Source: Verrucomicrobiota bacterium (GTDB taxonomy: Bacteria > Verrucomicrobiota > Verrucomicrobiia > Opitutales > UBA953). From it: a DNA stretch of 64,000 bases. Both the position numbers and the translations under genes were made by a program. Positions 1-8,102 of the stretch are shown piece after piece. The first letter of the stretch is position 1. Each line of letters begins with the position of its first letter. Location: the NCBI GenBank assembly GCA_014193315.1, contig BJHS01000013.1, forward strand, positions 1 through 64,000, read 5' to 3'. Below the pieces are notes generated by a model that saw nothing but the letters and a program-made list of their open reading frames with translations, made no database searches and was not told where the DNA came from.

Positions 1-2
1 CC

Positions 3-83
3 CTCGAGCGCACCTGCCTGCTACTGTTCCTGCTCGGCGTCACCGCCTGGGTGGCGAACCATTTCGTCTGGGGCACTCGCTGA
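3..83 (+). CDS. C-terminal end of an unidentified membrane protein (5' truncated by the window)
   Basis: Frame 3 is open from the window edge to the TGA at 81-83 and gives 26 residues, among them a hydrophobic stretch (LLLFLLGVTAW) followed by a short polar end (WGTR). The stop lies 10 bases before the map start, so the two genes are probably co-transcribed. secY often precedes map in ribosomal operons, but SecY normally ends in a basic cytosolic tail after its last helix and this fragment has none, so I do not call it SecY. Function unknown. Confidence 0.45.
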   Translation, partial: LERTCLLLFLLGVTAWVANHFVWGTR

Positions 84-93
84 GTTTCGTCGG

Positions 94-855
94 ATGATCG
101 ACCTCAAGTCGCCGGAAGACGTCAGCCGTATGCGGGCGGCCTGCGCGGCCGCCGCCCGGGTCTTGCATGATTTGGCGGACCTCGTGGTTTCCGGCGTCTC
201 GACGGCTGGACTCGACGCCGCCGCCCGTGGCCTCATGGCCCGCCATGGTTGCGAGAGCGCCTGCCACGGCTACGTGGTCGGTCGTCTGAGCTACCCCGGC
301 TACATCTGCATCTCCCTGAACGACGAGGTGGTCCATGGCATCGGTGTGCCGGACCGGATCATCCGGGAGGGCGACCTGGTCTCCCTGGATGTGGTCGTCC
401 GCCGCGATGGCTTCATCGGGGATAACGCCCGTACCGTCATGGTCGGGAAAGTCGCCCCGGAGGCCCGTCAACTCTGCGTCGACACGGAGAAGGCCCTCCA
501 TGCGGGCATCGCCTCGATCCAGCCTGGCAGCAGGGTAGGGGACCTATCTGCGGCCATCCAGGCCGCCCTGGCTCCCGGGGGGTATGGCATCGTCCGTGAT
601 TTTGTCGGGCACGGGGTGGGGCGTAAGATGCACGAAGAGCCCCAAATCCCCAATTACGGTAAAGCTGGAACTGGTGCTAAGTTATTGCCAGGCATGGCTT
701 TGGCTATCGAACCCATGGTTAACCTAGGCACCCATAAAATCGTCATGGCGGCGGATGGTTGGACCGCCCGTACCGCCGACGGTAAGGTCTCGGCGCACTT
801 CGAACACACGGTCTTGGTCACCGAAACCGGGGTCGAAATCCTGACCCTACCTTAA
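94..855 (+). CDS. map: Type I methionine aminopeptidase
   Basis: Removes the initiator methionine from nascent proteins in the cytosol; a dinuclear metallopeptidase. The 253-residue protein has the usual length of the short bacterial (type Ia) enzymes. The five metal ligands are visible: D99 (VSLDVV), D110 (IGDNART), H173 (VGHGVG), E206 (AIEPM) and E237 (HFEHTV). The substrate-contacting histidines are H81 (VVHGIG) and H180 (RKMHEEP). The N-terminus [14 protein letters not shown] matches the family start. It sits directly upstream of rpsM, separated by 80 bases, at the place where map-infA-rpmJ is found in many bacteria; infA and rpmJ are not in that gap. No Shine-Dalgarno sequence precedes the ATG. 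Confidence 0.97.
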   Translation: MIDLKSPEDVSRMRAACAAAARVLHDLADLVVSGVSTAGLDAAARGLMARHGCESACHGYVVGRLSYPGYICISLNDEVVHGIGVPDRIIREGDLVSLDVVVRRDGFIGDNARTVMVGKVAPEARQLCVDTEKALHAGIASIQPGSRVGDLSAAIQAALAPGGYGIVRDFVGHGVGRKMHEEPQIPNYGKAGTGAKLLPGMALAIEPMVNLGTHKIVMAADGWTARTADGKVSAHFEHTVLVTETGVEILTLP

Positions 856-935
856 ACTCGTATTTTTTGCTTTCCAATCCACGCAGAACCTTCAAGTTCC
901 GACCTCTTTCCCACCTTCCAAACAGCACGGACACC

Positions 936-1316
936 ATGCCACGAATCCTCGGCGTAGACATTCCCAACAACAAGAAAGTAGAGATTTCTCTCCGCTACAT
1001 CTACGGCATCGGCCCGCGCCGAGCCACGGAGATCTGCGAAGCCCTCGGCTTCGACCCCGCCATGCGGGCGCAGAACCTCTCCGAAGAGCAGCTGAACAAG
1101 ATCGTCGAGTACATCGTCCGCATGGGCTATAAGTGCGAGGGTGACCTGCGCCGCGACATCGCGCAGAACCTGAAGCGCCTCCAGGCGATCAAGTGCTACC
1201 GCGGTCTGCGTCACTTCCGTGGCCTGCCGGTCCGCGGCCAGCGTACCCGCACCAACGCTCGTACCCGTAAGGGCAAGCGCAAGACCGTCGGCGTCGCCGC
1301 CGCTCCGGCGAAGTAA
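936..1316 (+). CDS. rpsM: 30S ribosomal protein S13 (uS13)
   Basis: Head protein of the 30S subunit that forms intersubunit bridges and contacts the P-site tRNA. I chose the ATG at 936 because the product then begins [14 protein letters not shown], the standard S13 N-terminus, although the frame is open upstream to 867. The 126 residues contain the helix-two-turns-helix region ([13 protein letters not shown]), the [16 protein letters not shown] segment and a basic lysine/arginine tail ending in an alanine-rich stretch. First gene of the S13-S11-S4-alpha-L17 cluster. The start is preceded by a C/A-rich leader (acaccATG) without a Shine-Dalgarno motif. Confidence 0.98.
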   Translation: MPRILGVDIPNNKKVEISLRYIYGIGPRRATEICEALGFDPAMRAQNLSEEQLNKIVEYIVRMGYKCEGDLRRDIAQNLKRLQAIKCYRGLRHFRGLPVRGQRTRTNARTRKGKRKTVGVAAAPAK

Positions 1317-1345
1317 TCGTTTCCCCCTACCACACGCATTTTATC

Positions 1346-1900
1346 ATGAGCGAAGAAGCCCCCAAGCCCGCCAAAGCCAAGAAGCCCAAGGCCCCTGCCG
1401 CTGAAGGCGCCGCCCCGGCCCCCGCCGCCGAAGTCGTCGCCACCCCGGTGGCCGCCGAAGGTGCCGCCCCGGAGCGCAAGGAAATCACCGCCAAGGAACT
1501 CCTCGGTGAGGACATCGGCGAAATCAAGGTCCGCCGCGCCAAGGGCTCGAAGAACATCACCGTCGGCATCTGCCACGTGCTCGCCACCTTCAACAACACC
1601 AAGGTCACCATCACGGATGCCAGCGGCAACGTGATTTCCTGGGGTAGCGCCGGTCGCCACCAGTTCCGCGGTTCCCGCAAGTCCACTGCGTACGCCGCTC
1701 AGGTCGTTTGCCAAGAGGCCGCCAAGCAGGCCATGGCCCACGGTCTCAAGGACGTCTCCGTCCGTGTCAAGGGGCCAGGGATGGGCCGCGACAGCGCCAT
1801 CCGCGCCCTTCAGGTGCTGGGCCTCAACGTCACCTCCATTCTCGACACCACCCCGATTCCGCACAACGGCTGCCGCCCTCCGAAGCGTCGCCGCGTCTGA
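1346..1900 (+). CDS. rpsK: 30S ribosomal protein S11 (uS11) with long N-terminal extension
   Basis: Platform protein of the 30S subunit near the mRNA exit. The S11 fold starts around residue 63 ([16 protein letters not shown]) and runs to the conserved basic end [11 protein letters not shown]; its central motifs [17 protein letters not shown] and [14 protein letters not shown] are intact. In front of it lie about 60 extra residues: first an Ala/Pro/Lys/Glu low-complexity segment (1-45), then a more complex stretch ([18 protein letters not shown]). Total length is 184 residues against about 129 in E. coli. The extension is in frame, has no internal ATG at the usual S11 start and uses the same codons as the core, so it is probably translated. 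The N-terminus of S11 lies on the platform surface, so the tail is likely exposed near mRNA exit (inference). Confidence 0.96.
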   Translation: MSEEAPKPAKAKKPKAPAAEGAAPAPAAEVVATPVAAEGAAPERKEITAKELLGEDIGEIKVRRAKGSKNITVGICHVLATFNNTKVTITDASGNVISWGSAGRHQFRGSRKSTAYAAQVVCQEAAKQAMAHGLKDVSVRVKGPGMGRDSAIRALQVLGLNVTSILDTTPIPHNGCRPPKRRRV

Positions 1901-1989
1901 TCGACCGCGTCTTTCCGCATCACCGCCCGGTTATGGCAACCCGGGCGGGAACTCCCACTCCGCCAACTCTACCAAACACCTAAAGCACC

Positions 1990-2598
1990 ATGTCTCGTTA
2001 CACCGGTCCCACGACCAAGCTCAACCGCCGCTTCGGCCAGAACATTTTCCCCACCTCCAAGGGTGAGGAGCGTCGTCCGTACCCTCCGGGTATCCACGGC
2101 AAGACCACCCGCCGCAAGGTTTCCGAATACGGCGTCGGCCTCAATGAGAAGCAGAAGCTTCGCATGATGTACGGCCTGACCGAGAAGCAGTTCCGTCTCT
2201 CCTTCGCCCGCGCGAAGCGCATGGGCGGCGTCGCCGGTGATAATTTCCTCCGCATCCTCGAGACCCGTCTCGACAACGTGGTCTTCCGCCTCGGCTTCGC
2301 CAACTCTCGCGCCGCCGCCCGCCAGCTCGTCGCCCACGGGCACATCCGCGTGAACGGCCAGAAGGTCGACGTCGCCAGCTTCACCGTCTCCCCCGGAGAT
2401 GAACTCGAAGTCCGCGACCGCACCTCCTCCAAGCAGCTCGCCACCCGCGCCATCGAAGAAGGCCAGGGTCGTGCCGCCCCCGCCTGGCTCGTCGTCCTCG
2501 CCGACGCCCTCAAGGGCCAGATGGTCCGCGAGCCTGCCAAGGAAGAACTTCCGTCGGACATAAACGTCCAGATCATCGTCGAATTCTACAGCCGCTGA
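1990..2598 (+). CDS. rpsD: 30S ribosomal protein S4 (uS4)
   Basis: Primary 16S rRNA-binding protein that nucleates assembly of the 5' domain of the 30S subunit. The 202-residue product starts MSRYTGPTTKLNRR and lacks the N-terminal four-cysteine zinc motif, so it is the zinc-free (C-minus) type. The central S4 RNA-binding domain is plain (LDNVVFRLGFANSRAAARQL followed by GHIRVNGQKVD), and the C-terminus VQIIVEFYSR is the usual one. It lies between rpsK and rpoA. The 89-base gap before it and the 34-base gap after it contain no terminator. Leader is gcaccATG without Shine-Dalgarno. Confidence 0.98.
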   Translation: MSRYTGPTTKLNRRFGQNIFPTSKGEERRPYPPGIHGKTTRRKVSEYGVGLNEKQKLRMMYGLTEKQFRLSFARAKRMGGVAGDNFLRILETRLDNVVFRLGFANSRAAARQLVAHGHIRVNGQKVDVASFTVSPGDELEVRDRTSSKQLATRAIEEGQGRAAPAWLVVLADALKGQMVREPAKEELPSDINVQIIVEFYSR

Positions 2599-2632
2599 TC
2601 CCCACCCCCAACCTCCCAACGGAACCACAGCC

Positions 2633-3649
2633 ATGAGCAAGCGTCTCGGTCAATTTCAACGTCCCAAGCATCTCAAAAAGGAGGAGTCGTCCGCGACCCC
2701 CACCTACGCCAAGTACACGGCGGAACCCTTCGAGACTGGCTTCGGCCACACCGTCGGCAACTCCCTCCGCCGCGTCCTCCTGAGCTCCATCGAAGGCGCC
2801 GCCATCAGCGCGGTGACCATCGAGGGCGTTCAGCACGAATTCCAGCCCATCGAAGGTGTCGTCGAAGACGTCACCGAGATCGTGCTCAACCTGAAGAAGG
2901 TCCGCATCCGCACCGAGGCCAACAAGCGCGAGGCTTTCAAGGGCACCATCGACGTCAACAAGACCGGCGTGATTAAGGCCTCCGACATCAAGTTCGAGAC
3001 CAAGGGCACGACCGTCTCCCTCGTCAACCCCGACCAGGCCATCTGCACGCTCGATCGCAAGCGCCGCTTCTTCGCCGAGTTCGAAGTCACGGTCGGTCGT
3101 TCCTGGGCTTCGGCCGAGGAGAACAAGAAGCCCGAGCAGGCCATCGGTTCCATCCCCGTCGACTCGCTCTTCTCCCCTGTTACCTCGGTGAAGTACTCCG
3201 TCGAGAACACCCGTGAAGGCCAGAAGACCGACTACGATAAGCTCGTGCTCGAAGTCGCCACCGACGGTCGCATCACCCCGGACGAAGCCCTCAAGGAAGC
3301 GTCCGCCATCATGCGCCACCACCTCGAGGTCTTTGACACCGTCTCGGCCGACAACGTCGAGTTCGAGAGCGGTCGCTCCGAGGTCAGCGAAGAGCAGAAT
3401 CGCCTCCGGAAGCTCCTCAACATGTCCGTCAACGAGATCGAGCTCTCCGTCCGAGCCGCCAACTGCCTCAACAACGCCAACATCAACACCGTGGGCGAAC
3501 TGGCGATGAAGACCGAGCAGGAGATGCTCAAGTACCGCAATTTCGGCAAGAAGTCCCTCAATGAGATCAAGGCCAAGCTCGAACAGCTGGGCCTCTCCCT
3601 CGGCCAGAAGATCGACGAGCGCCTCCTCGACAAGGGCGTCAACGCCTAA
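2633..3649 (+). CDS. rpoA: DNA-directed RNA polymerase alpha subunit
   Basis: Scaffold subunit of RNA polymerase; the N-terminal domain dimerises and docks beta/beta', the C-terminal domain binds UP elements and activators. The 338-residue product shows the NTD motif TVGNSLRRVLLSSIEGAA, an acidic linker near residues 240-255, and the alphaCTD (residues about 260-325) with SVNEIELSVRAANCLNNA and KYRNFGKKSLNEIKAKL, which carry the helix-hairpin-helix DNA-contact residues. Length is slightly above E. coli (329). Its position between rpsD and rplQ is the conserved bacterial order. Confidence 0.98.
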   Translation: MSKRLGQFQRPKHLKKEESSATPTYAKYTAEPFETGFGHTVGNSLRRVLLSSIEGAAISAVTIEGVQHEFQPIEGVVEDVTEIVLNLKKVRIRTEANKREAFKGTIDVNKTGVIKASDIKFETKGTTVSLVNPDQAICTLDRKRRFFAEFEVTVGRSWASAEENKKPEQAIGSIPVDSLFSPVTSVKYSVENTREGQKTDYDKLVLEVATDGRITPDEALKEASAIMRHHLEVFDTVSADNVEFESGRSEVSEEQNRLRKLLNMSVNEIELSVRAANCLNNANINTVGELAMKTEQEMLKYRNFGKKSLNEIKAKLEQLGLSLGQKIDERLLDKGVNA

Positions 3650-3673
3650 GCCCCGAGACCCGGACCTACCCTC

Positions 3674-4138
3674 ATGCGCCATCGCTCCCACCATCACGTC
3701 CTCGGGGTGAAGACGGCCCACCGCCGCTCCCTCGTCGCCAACCTCGCCGCCGCGCTCTTCACGAACGCCCGCATCACCACGACGCTGTCCCGCGCCCGTG
3801 CCCTGCGTCCCTACGCCGAACGCCTGATCACCTTTGCGAAGAAGGCCGCGCAGTCCTCCGACAAGGCCGTGAAGCTGCACTATTACCGCCTGGCTATCGC
3901 GAAGCTCCGCAATGAAGACGCCGCCCAGCTGCTCTTCAAGACGCGCGCTCCCGAGTTCCTCGCCCGTAAAGGTGGTTACACCCGCATCTATAAACTCGGC
4001 GCCCGTAAGGGTGACGCCGCTGAGCAGGCGCTCATCGAACTGGTCGCCAAGGATGACAAGACCCCGGCCATGACCCCCAAGGCGAAGACGGCGAAGAAGC
4101 CGAAGGCCAAGGAGGAAGCGGCTACGGCGCAGGCTTAA
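3674..4138 (+). CDS. rplQ: 50S ribosomal protein L17 (bL17) with basic C-terminal tail
   Basis: L17 sits near the peptide exit tunnel of the 50S subunit. The core (MRHRSHHHVLGVKTAHRR, TNARITTTLSRARALRPYAE, GGYTRIYKLGARKGDAAEQA) is canonical and ends around residue 125. It is followed by about 25 low-complexity residues rich in Lys, Ala and Glu (KAKTAKKPKAKEEAATAQA), giving 154 residues against 127 in E. coli. Last gene of the operon; a strong intrinsic terminator follows 22 bases after the stop. The tail resembles the Ala/Lys/Pro extension on S11 in composition. Confidence 0.97.
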   Translation: MRHRSHHHVLGVKTAHRRSLVANLAAALFTNARITTTLSRARALRPYAERLITFAKKAAQSSDKAVKLHYYRLAIAKLRNEDAAQLLFKTRAPEFLARKGGYTRIYKLGARKGDAAEQALIELVAKDDKTPAMTPKAKTAKKPKAKEEAATAQA

Positions 4139-4160
4139 GCCCAAGCGCACGTCCGCCTTC

Positions 4161-4202
4161 CGAGACGCGTTCGCCTTCCCAGGCGGCGCGTCTCGCCTTT
4201 TT
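4161..4202 (+). terminator. Intrinsic terminator of the S13-L17 operon
   Basis: A perfect 9-bp stem (CGAGACGCG at 4161-4169 pairing with CGCGTCTCG at 4187-4195) is followed by CCTTTTT. The loop contains a second short pairing option. It lies directly downstream of rplQ. Confidence 0.9.
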
Positions 4203-4221
4203 AGCCTCCGCCCACCTTCCC

Positions 4222-4458
4222 ATGATCCAGACCGTCGAACTCGGCACCTTCCTCGCCTTCGTGGGTGGATTGGCCTTGGTCGGTCTCCTCGGCCTGCAGG
4301 CCTGGTATGACCGGCGGGACGCCCTCCTCTCCGATCACCGTCGGATCAATTCGGCCTTTTCCTGCGCCCGTTGCGGGCTAACCTACGTTCGTCCCCGCCG
4401 CCGCGAGGAAGCCACCTGTCCTAACTGCGCTTGGAATAACGTCCGCCTCAAATTCTGA
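4222..4458 (+). CDS. Small membrane-anchored zinc-ribbon protein, function unknown
   Basis: A 78-residue protein with one N-terminal transmembrane helix (about residues 8-27, [20 protein letters not shown]), a short basic region, and a C-terminal zinc ribbon made of two Cys-x-x-Cys pairs (CARCGLTY and CPNC). The ribbon looks like the rubredoxin-type knuckles seen in many uncharacterised small proteins. It starts 20 bases after the L17 operon terminator, and its stop is 16 bases before guaA, so it is probably the first gene of the guaA-dnaX transcript. Real coding is supported by the conserved-looking ribbon and its tight fit between neighbours. I know of no assigned role. Confidence 0.75.
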   Translation: MIQTVELGTFLAFVGGLALVGLLGLQAWYDRRDALLSDHRRINSAFSCARCGLTYVRPRRREEATCPNCAWNNVRLKF

Positions 4459-4474
4459 CCTCCCCCTTTTTTCC

Positions 4475-6031
4475 ATGGCCCAACAGTCCATCGCCATCCT
4501 CGATTTCGGTTCGCAGCTGACCAAGGTCATCGCGCGCCGGATTCGCGAGTGCAACGTGCACTCCCGCATCTACCCCTTCGGCGTCTCCCCCGAGACCTTG
4601 CGCGCCGACGGCGTGGTGGGCGTCGTCCTCTCCGGCGGCCCTTCCAGCGTGAAGGCCAAGGGCTCGCCGCACCCGGACGCGGCCATCTTCGAGATGGGCG
4701 TGCCCGTTCTTGGCATCTGCTATGGCGTGCAACTCATGGGCCAGATGCTCGGCGGCAATGTCGCCAGCAGCAGCCATCGCGAGTACGGCCATGGCACGCT
4801 CACCTTTCGCAAGGGCTCCCAACTGCTCCACGGGCTTAAGTCGCCGCTGCGCATCTGGAATTCCCACGGCGATAAGGTCACTCGCCTGCCCAAGGGTTTC
4901 AAGGCGGTGGCCAGCACGGAGAACTCCGAATGCGCGGTTGTCGAGGACCCGAAGCGCCGCTTCTTCGGTATTCAGTTCCACCCCGAGGTCGCCCACTCCG
5001 AGCGCGGCATCGACATCCTGCGCAATTTCCTCTTTCGGATCTGCCATTGCCGCGCCGACTGGAAAATGGACGACTACGTCGACACCGCCGTCCGCGAGAT
5101 CCGCGCGAAGGTCGGCAAGTCCCAGGTCATCCTTGGCCTCTCCGGCGGGGTCGATTCCTCCGTGGCCGCGGCCCTCATCCAGCGGGCCATCGGCAAGCAG
5201 CTGACGTGCGTCTTCGTGGATAACGGCCTACTGCGTCTCAATGAGCGCGCCCAAGTCGAGAAGATGTTCCGCGGCAAGTTCAAGGTCGACCTCCGCGTGG
5301 TCGACGCCTCCGCCACTTTCCTACGCAAACTCAAGGGCGTCACCGACCCCGAGCGGAAGCGCAAGATCATCGGGCATGAGTTCATCAAGGTGTTCGAACG
5401 CTCCATCGCCGAGGTCCAGCGCACGAAGAAGGGCAAGGTCGATTTCCTCGCCCAGGGCACGCTTTACCCCGACGTCATCGAATCCCTTTCGCCCAACGGC
5501 GGCCCGGCCGCCACGATCAAGAGCCACCACAACGTGGGCGGGTTGCCCAAGCACATGAAGCTCAAGTTGCTGGAGCCGCTCCGCGAGCTCTTCAAGGACG
5601 AGGTCCGCGCCCTCGGCGAAGCCTTGGGTCTGCCCCACGAGATGGTTTGGCGCCACCCCTTTCCTGGCCCGGGCTTGGCCGTCCGCGTCTGCGGCGACAT
5701 CACCCGGGAACGGCTCGAGGTGCTCCGGCAGGCCGACGACATCTTCATCAGCGAGTTACGCACTTCCGGCCAGTACGCCAAGGTTTGGCAGGCGTTCGCC
5801 GTCTTCCTCCCGGTCCGGAGCGTGGGTGTCATGGGCGACGGACGCACCTACGATAACGTGTGCGCCCTGCGGGCCGTGACCTCCTCGGACGCCATGACGG
5901 CTGACTGGGCCCGCCTGCCCTACGAGGTGCTCCAGCGTGCCTCGACCCGGATCATCAACGAGGTCAAGGGCATCAACCGCGTGGTCTACGATGTCTCGTC
6001 CAAGCCGCCGGCGACGATCGAGTGGGAATAA
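4475..6031 (+). CDS. guaA: GMP synthase (glutamine-hydrolysing)
   Basis: Converts XMP to GMP with ATP and glutamine, the last step of de novo GMP synthesis. The product has two parts: a class I glutaminase (residues about 5-195), with nucleophile C82 in GICYGVQLM and the His/Glu pair in [10 protein letters not shown], and an ATP pyrophosphatase with the PP-loop SGGVDSS at 223-229. The C-terminal dimerisation part ends KPPATIEWE, the usual GuaA terminus. At 518 residues it is close to the E. coli length of 525. The start is read without a Shine-Dalgarno sequence (ttttttccATG). Confidence 0.98.
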   Translation: MAQQSIAILDFGSQLTKVIARRIRECNVHSRIYPFGVSPETLRADGVVGVVLSGGPSSVKAKGSPHPDAAIFEMGVPVLGICYGVQLMGQMLGGNVASSSHREYGHGTLTFRKGSQLLHGLKSPLRIWNSHGDKVTRLPKGFKAVASTENSECAVVEDPKRRFFGIQFHPEVAHSERGIDILRNFLFRICHCRADWKMDDYVDTAVREIRAKVGKSQVILGLSGGVDSSVAAALIQRAIGKQLTCVFVDNGLLRLNERAQVEKMFRGKFKVDLRVVDASATFLRKLKGVTDPERKRKIIGHEFIKVFERSIAEVQRTKKGKVDFLAQGTLYPDVIESLSPNGGPAATIKSHHNVGGLPKHMKLKLLEPLRELFKDEVRALGEALGLPHEMVWRHPFPGPGLAVRVCGDITRERLEVLRQADDIFISELRTSGQYAKVWQAFAVFLPVRSVGVMGDGRTYDNVCALRAVTSSDAMTADWARLPYEVLQRASTRIINEVKGINRVVYDVSSKPPATIEWE

Positions 6032-6084
6032 GCCGAGCATCGCTCCGTTGACACCCCGCGGGTCCGGCCTTTCCCTTCGTTCTC

Positions 6085-7641
6085 GTGTCCGAACCTGGTT
6101 TCCAAGTCATTGCCCGCCGCTGGCGGCCCCGTCGCTTCGATGAGCTGGTCGGTCAGGAGCACATCGTCCGGACCCTGCGCAACGCCCTCGAGACGAAGCG
6201 CATGGCCCACGCCTACCTCTTCGTCGGCCCCCGTGGCACCGGCAAGACGACCACCGCCCGGATTCTGGCCAAGGCCCTCAACGGCACCGGCGGCCCCAAG
6301 GCCGACTTCGCCGTCGACGACCCGGTCTGCCTCTCGATCGAGCAGGGCAACTGCCTCGACGTCGTCGAGATCGACGCCGCCTCCAATCGCAGCCTCGAGG
6401 ACGCCAAACGTATCCGTGATGAGTGCCAGTTCGCGCCTTCCGCCTGTCCCTTCAAGGTCTTCATCATCGACGAAGTCCACCAATTGACGAAGGACGCCTT
6501 CAACGCGTTGCTTAAGACGCTGGAGGAGCCGCCTCCCTGGGTGAAGTTCATCCTCGCGACCACGGAGGCCGATAAGGTCCTGCCGACCATCACGTCGCGC
6601 TGCCAACGGCTGGAATTCCACCCGATTTCCGAAGAGGTTATCGCCGCCCAGCTTGCCCGGATCGTGAAGGCCGACGGCGTGAAGGCCGATGAGATGGCGC
6701 TCACCGCCATCGCCCGCCTCGCCAACGGCGGGATGCGTGACTCCCAGTCGATCCTCGATCAGGTCATCTCTTTTTCCGGCAAGACCGTGACCGAGGCCGA
6801 CGTGCTTTCGATCTACGGTCTGGCCTCCGCCCAGCAGATCGCCGACCTCGCTCGCGCCATCGCCACCGGCGACGGCCGGCTCATCCTCACGCTGTGCGAC
6901 GCCTTTCATACGGAAGGTCGCGACCTCTTGCGCGTGCTCGGCGACCTGCAGGCGCGCGTCCGCCAAGCGTCCCTCGACTCCGTCCGCCAGGGCGGGACCA
7001 GCGCCCTCCTGGGGGCACCCTTGGCCACCGAGCAACTGGTGCGGGTCCTGGAGTGCTTGCAGACGGGGGAGCAGGGGATTCGCCAAGGGCTATCGCCCCG
7101 GGCCAACTTCGAGGTCACCTTGCTCAAAGCCATCGAGCAAAGTAGGGCGAGGTCCATCGACCTCCTCATTAAGGATATCGCCGCCGCTTCAGCTGGACTC
7201 CCTCGGGAGCCCGGCGAAAAAAAAATAAACCCGTACCTGGTGCCACCAGCGAACCTCTTCGGCGGGGGTGCCGGCGTCGTCGCGTCCCCGGTAACGGTCG
7301 CCGCCATCGCGGCACCCGTCCTGCGGCTGGCGCCCATCGAGGATGTGCCGATCGAGGATACGACCAACTACGAGGAGGGCTTGCCGCCGCTCGAATCCCT
7401 GGGGGCGGAGGATGACGCCCCCCTTCCGATACCGGTCAGCGGCTTTGCGTTTCCAGGCGTTACCGCGGCGGTGGCCAACGTGGCCGAGACCGGAAAGTCC
7501 GCGTTCCCCGGCGACCCCGATTTTCAGGCGGCCTTGGAGGCCTTGCCTCCGGGCTTACGCGAAAAACTGCAGTCGACCCTCGGGGCGGAATTCACCTCGT
7601 TGCGCCCGGTTCCCGCCGGCAAGCTGCGCCGCCTCGTCTGA
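6085..7641 (+). CDS. dnaX: DNA polymerase III subunit gamma/tau
   Basis: Clamp-loader ATPase that loads the sliding clamp and couples the polymerases at the fork. Translation starts at a GTG. The AAA+ core shows Walker A GPRGTGKT (48-55), Walker B/DExx in [11 protein letters not shown] and sensor/arginine-finger motif TSRCQR. The zinc module that normally follows Walker A has only two cysteines left (C82 and C90). Domains I-III end near residue 370; the tau-type tail (380-518) is Ala/Pro-rich and acidic. At codons 378-381 the reading frame crosses nine consecutive A residues, a slippage signal of the kind that produces the shorter gamma protein in E. coli and Thermus. The gene lies between guaA and a phosphodiesterase. 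Confidence 0.97.
   Translation: MSEPGFQVIARRWRPRRFDELVGQEHIVRTLRNALETKRMAHAYLFVGPRGTGKTTTARILAKALNGTGGPKADFAVDDPVCLSIEQGNCLDVVEIDAASNRSLEDAKRIRDECQFAPSACPFKVFIIDEVHQLTKDAFNALLKTLEEPPPWVKFILATTEADKVLPTITSRCQRLEFHPISEEVIAAQLARIVKADGVKADEMALTAIARLANGGMRDSQSILDQVISFSGKTVTEADVLSIYGLASAQQIADLARAIATGDGRLILTLCDAFHTEGRDLLRVLGDLQARVRQASLDSVRQGGTSALLGAPLATEQLVRVLECLQTGEQGIRQGLSPRANFEVTLLKAIEQSRARSIDLLIKDIAAASAGLPREPGEKKINPYLVPPANLFGGGAGVVASPVTVAAIAAPVLRLAPIEDVPIEDTTNYEEGLPPLESLGAEDDAPLPIPVSGFAFPGVTAAVANVAETGKSAFPGDPDFQAALEALPPGLREKLQSTLGAEFTSLRPVPAGKLRRLV
7205..7228 (+). promoter_or_regulatory. Candidate dnaX slippage/frameshift site: A9 run with TAA in an alternative frame
   Basis: A run of nine A (7217-7225) is read GAA AAA AAA ATA in the dnaX frame. 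The heptamer A_AAA_AAA (7218-7224) is in the correct phase for -1 slippage. GGGAG at 7205-7209 ends 7 bases before the run, near where a stimulatory Shine-Dalgarno-like element would lie. Loss of one A puts TAA (7226-7228 in the genome) in frame, ending the protein after residue 380. A -1 ribosomal shift would add 63 codons and stop at the TGA at 7413-7415. A small hairpin (CTGGT/ACCAG, 7237-7249) follows. Confidence 0.65.
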
Positions 7642-7643
7642 GC

Positions 7644-8102
7644 GTGGCCGCCCCGATCGAAATCGGCGTCCTGTCCGACACCCATGGGCTGCTGCGCGCG
7701 GAGGCGGTCATCGCGCTCGAAGGCTGCGCCGAGTACTTCGTGGCCGGCGACCTTTGCAGCCCGCTCATTGTGCCGGTCCTGGCGTCGCTGGGGCCGACCT
7801 TCGCGGTCGCCGGTAATGGCGACGACGACGCAAACCTACCGCTCGTCGTCTGCCGTGAGGTCGCCGGGGTCCGGATCCTCATGCATCATGGGCATCTCCC
7901 CGTCGATGAGGCGTCGTACCGCCCGGATGTCGTGATTACCGGCCACACCCATGTCCCGCTCATCGAACAGGCCGGGCCCGTCTTGCGGCTCAACCCCGGG
8001 AGCGCTGGCCGCCGCCGTTTTAACCTTCCCGTGACGGTGGCCCGGCTTACCTTGCGGGACGGTCGGGCTTCCGCCCGTTTGATCGAACTCCCGCTCGCAT
8101 GA
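7644..8102 (+). CDS. YfcE/MJ0936-type metallophosphoesterase
   Basis: A 152-residue single-domain calcineurin-like phosphodiesterase. All the metal-site blocks are visible in order: SDTHG (near residue 11), a GD pair (VAGDLCSP), GNGDDD where the family has GNCD, MHHGH, and GHTHVP. Such proteins hydrolyse phosphodiester bonds in vitro, but their natural substrates are mostly unknown. It starts at a GTG two bases after the dnaX stop, and its stop overlaps the hrpB start (ATGA), so it is translationally coupled inside a dnaX-hrpB operon. Confidence 0.88.
   Translation: MAAPIEIGVLSDTHGLLRAEAVIALEGCAEYFVAGDLCSPLIVPVLASLGPTFAVAGNGDDDANLPLVVCREVAGVRILMHHGHLPVDEASYRPDVVITGHTHVPLIEQAGPVLRLNPGSAGRRRFNLPVTVARLTLRDGRASARLIELPLA

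Noticed and set aside
3-83. Calling the first fragment SecY
   Set aside because: Location fits, but the tail lacks the basic SecY C-terminus after the last helix; too short to decide.
867-935. Upstream extension of S13 to the ATG at 867
   Set aside because: The extra 23 residues have no counterpart in S13, and the ATG at 936 gives the exact family start.
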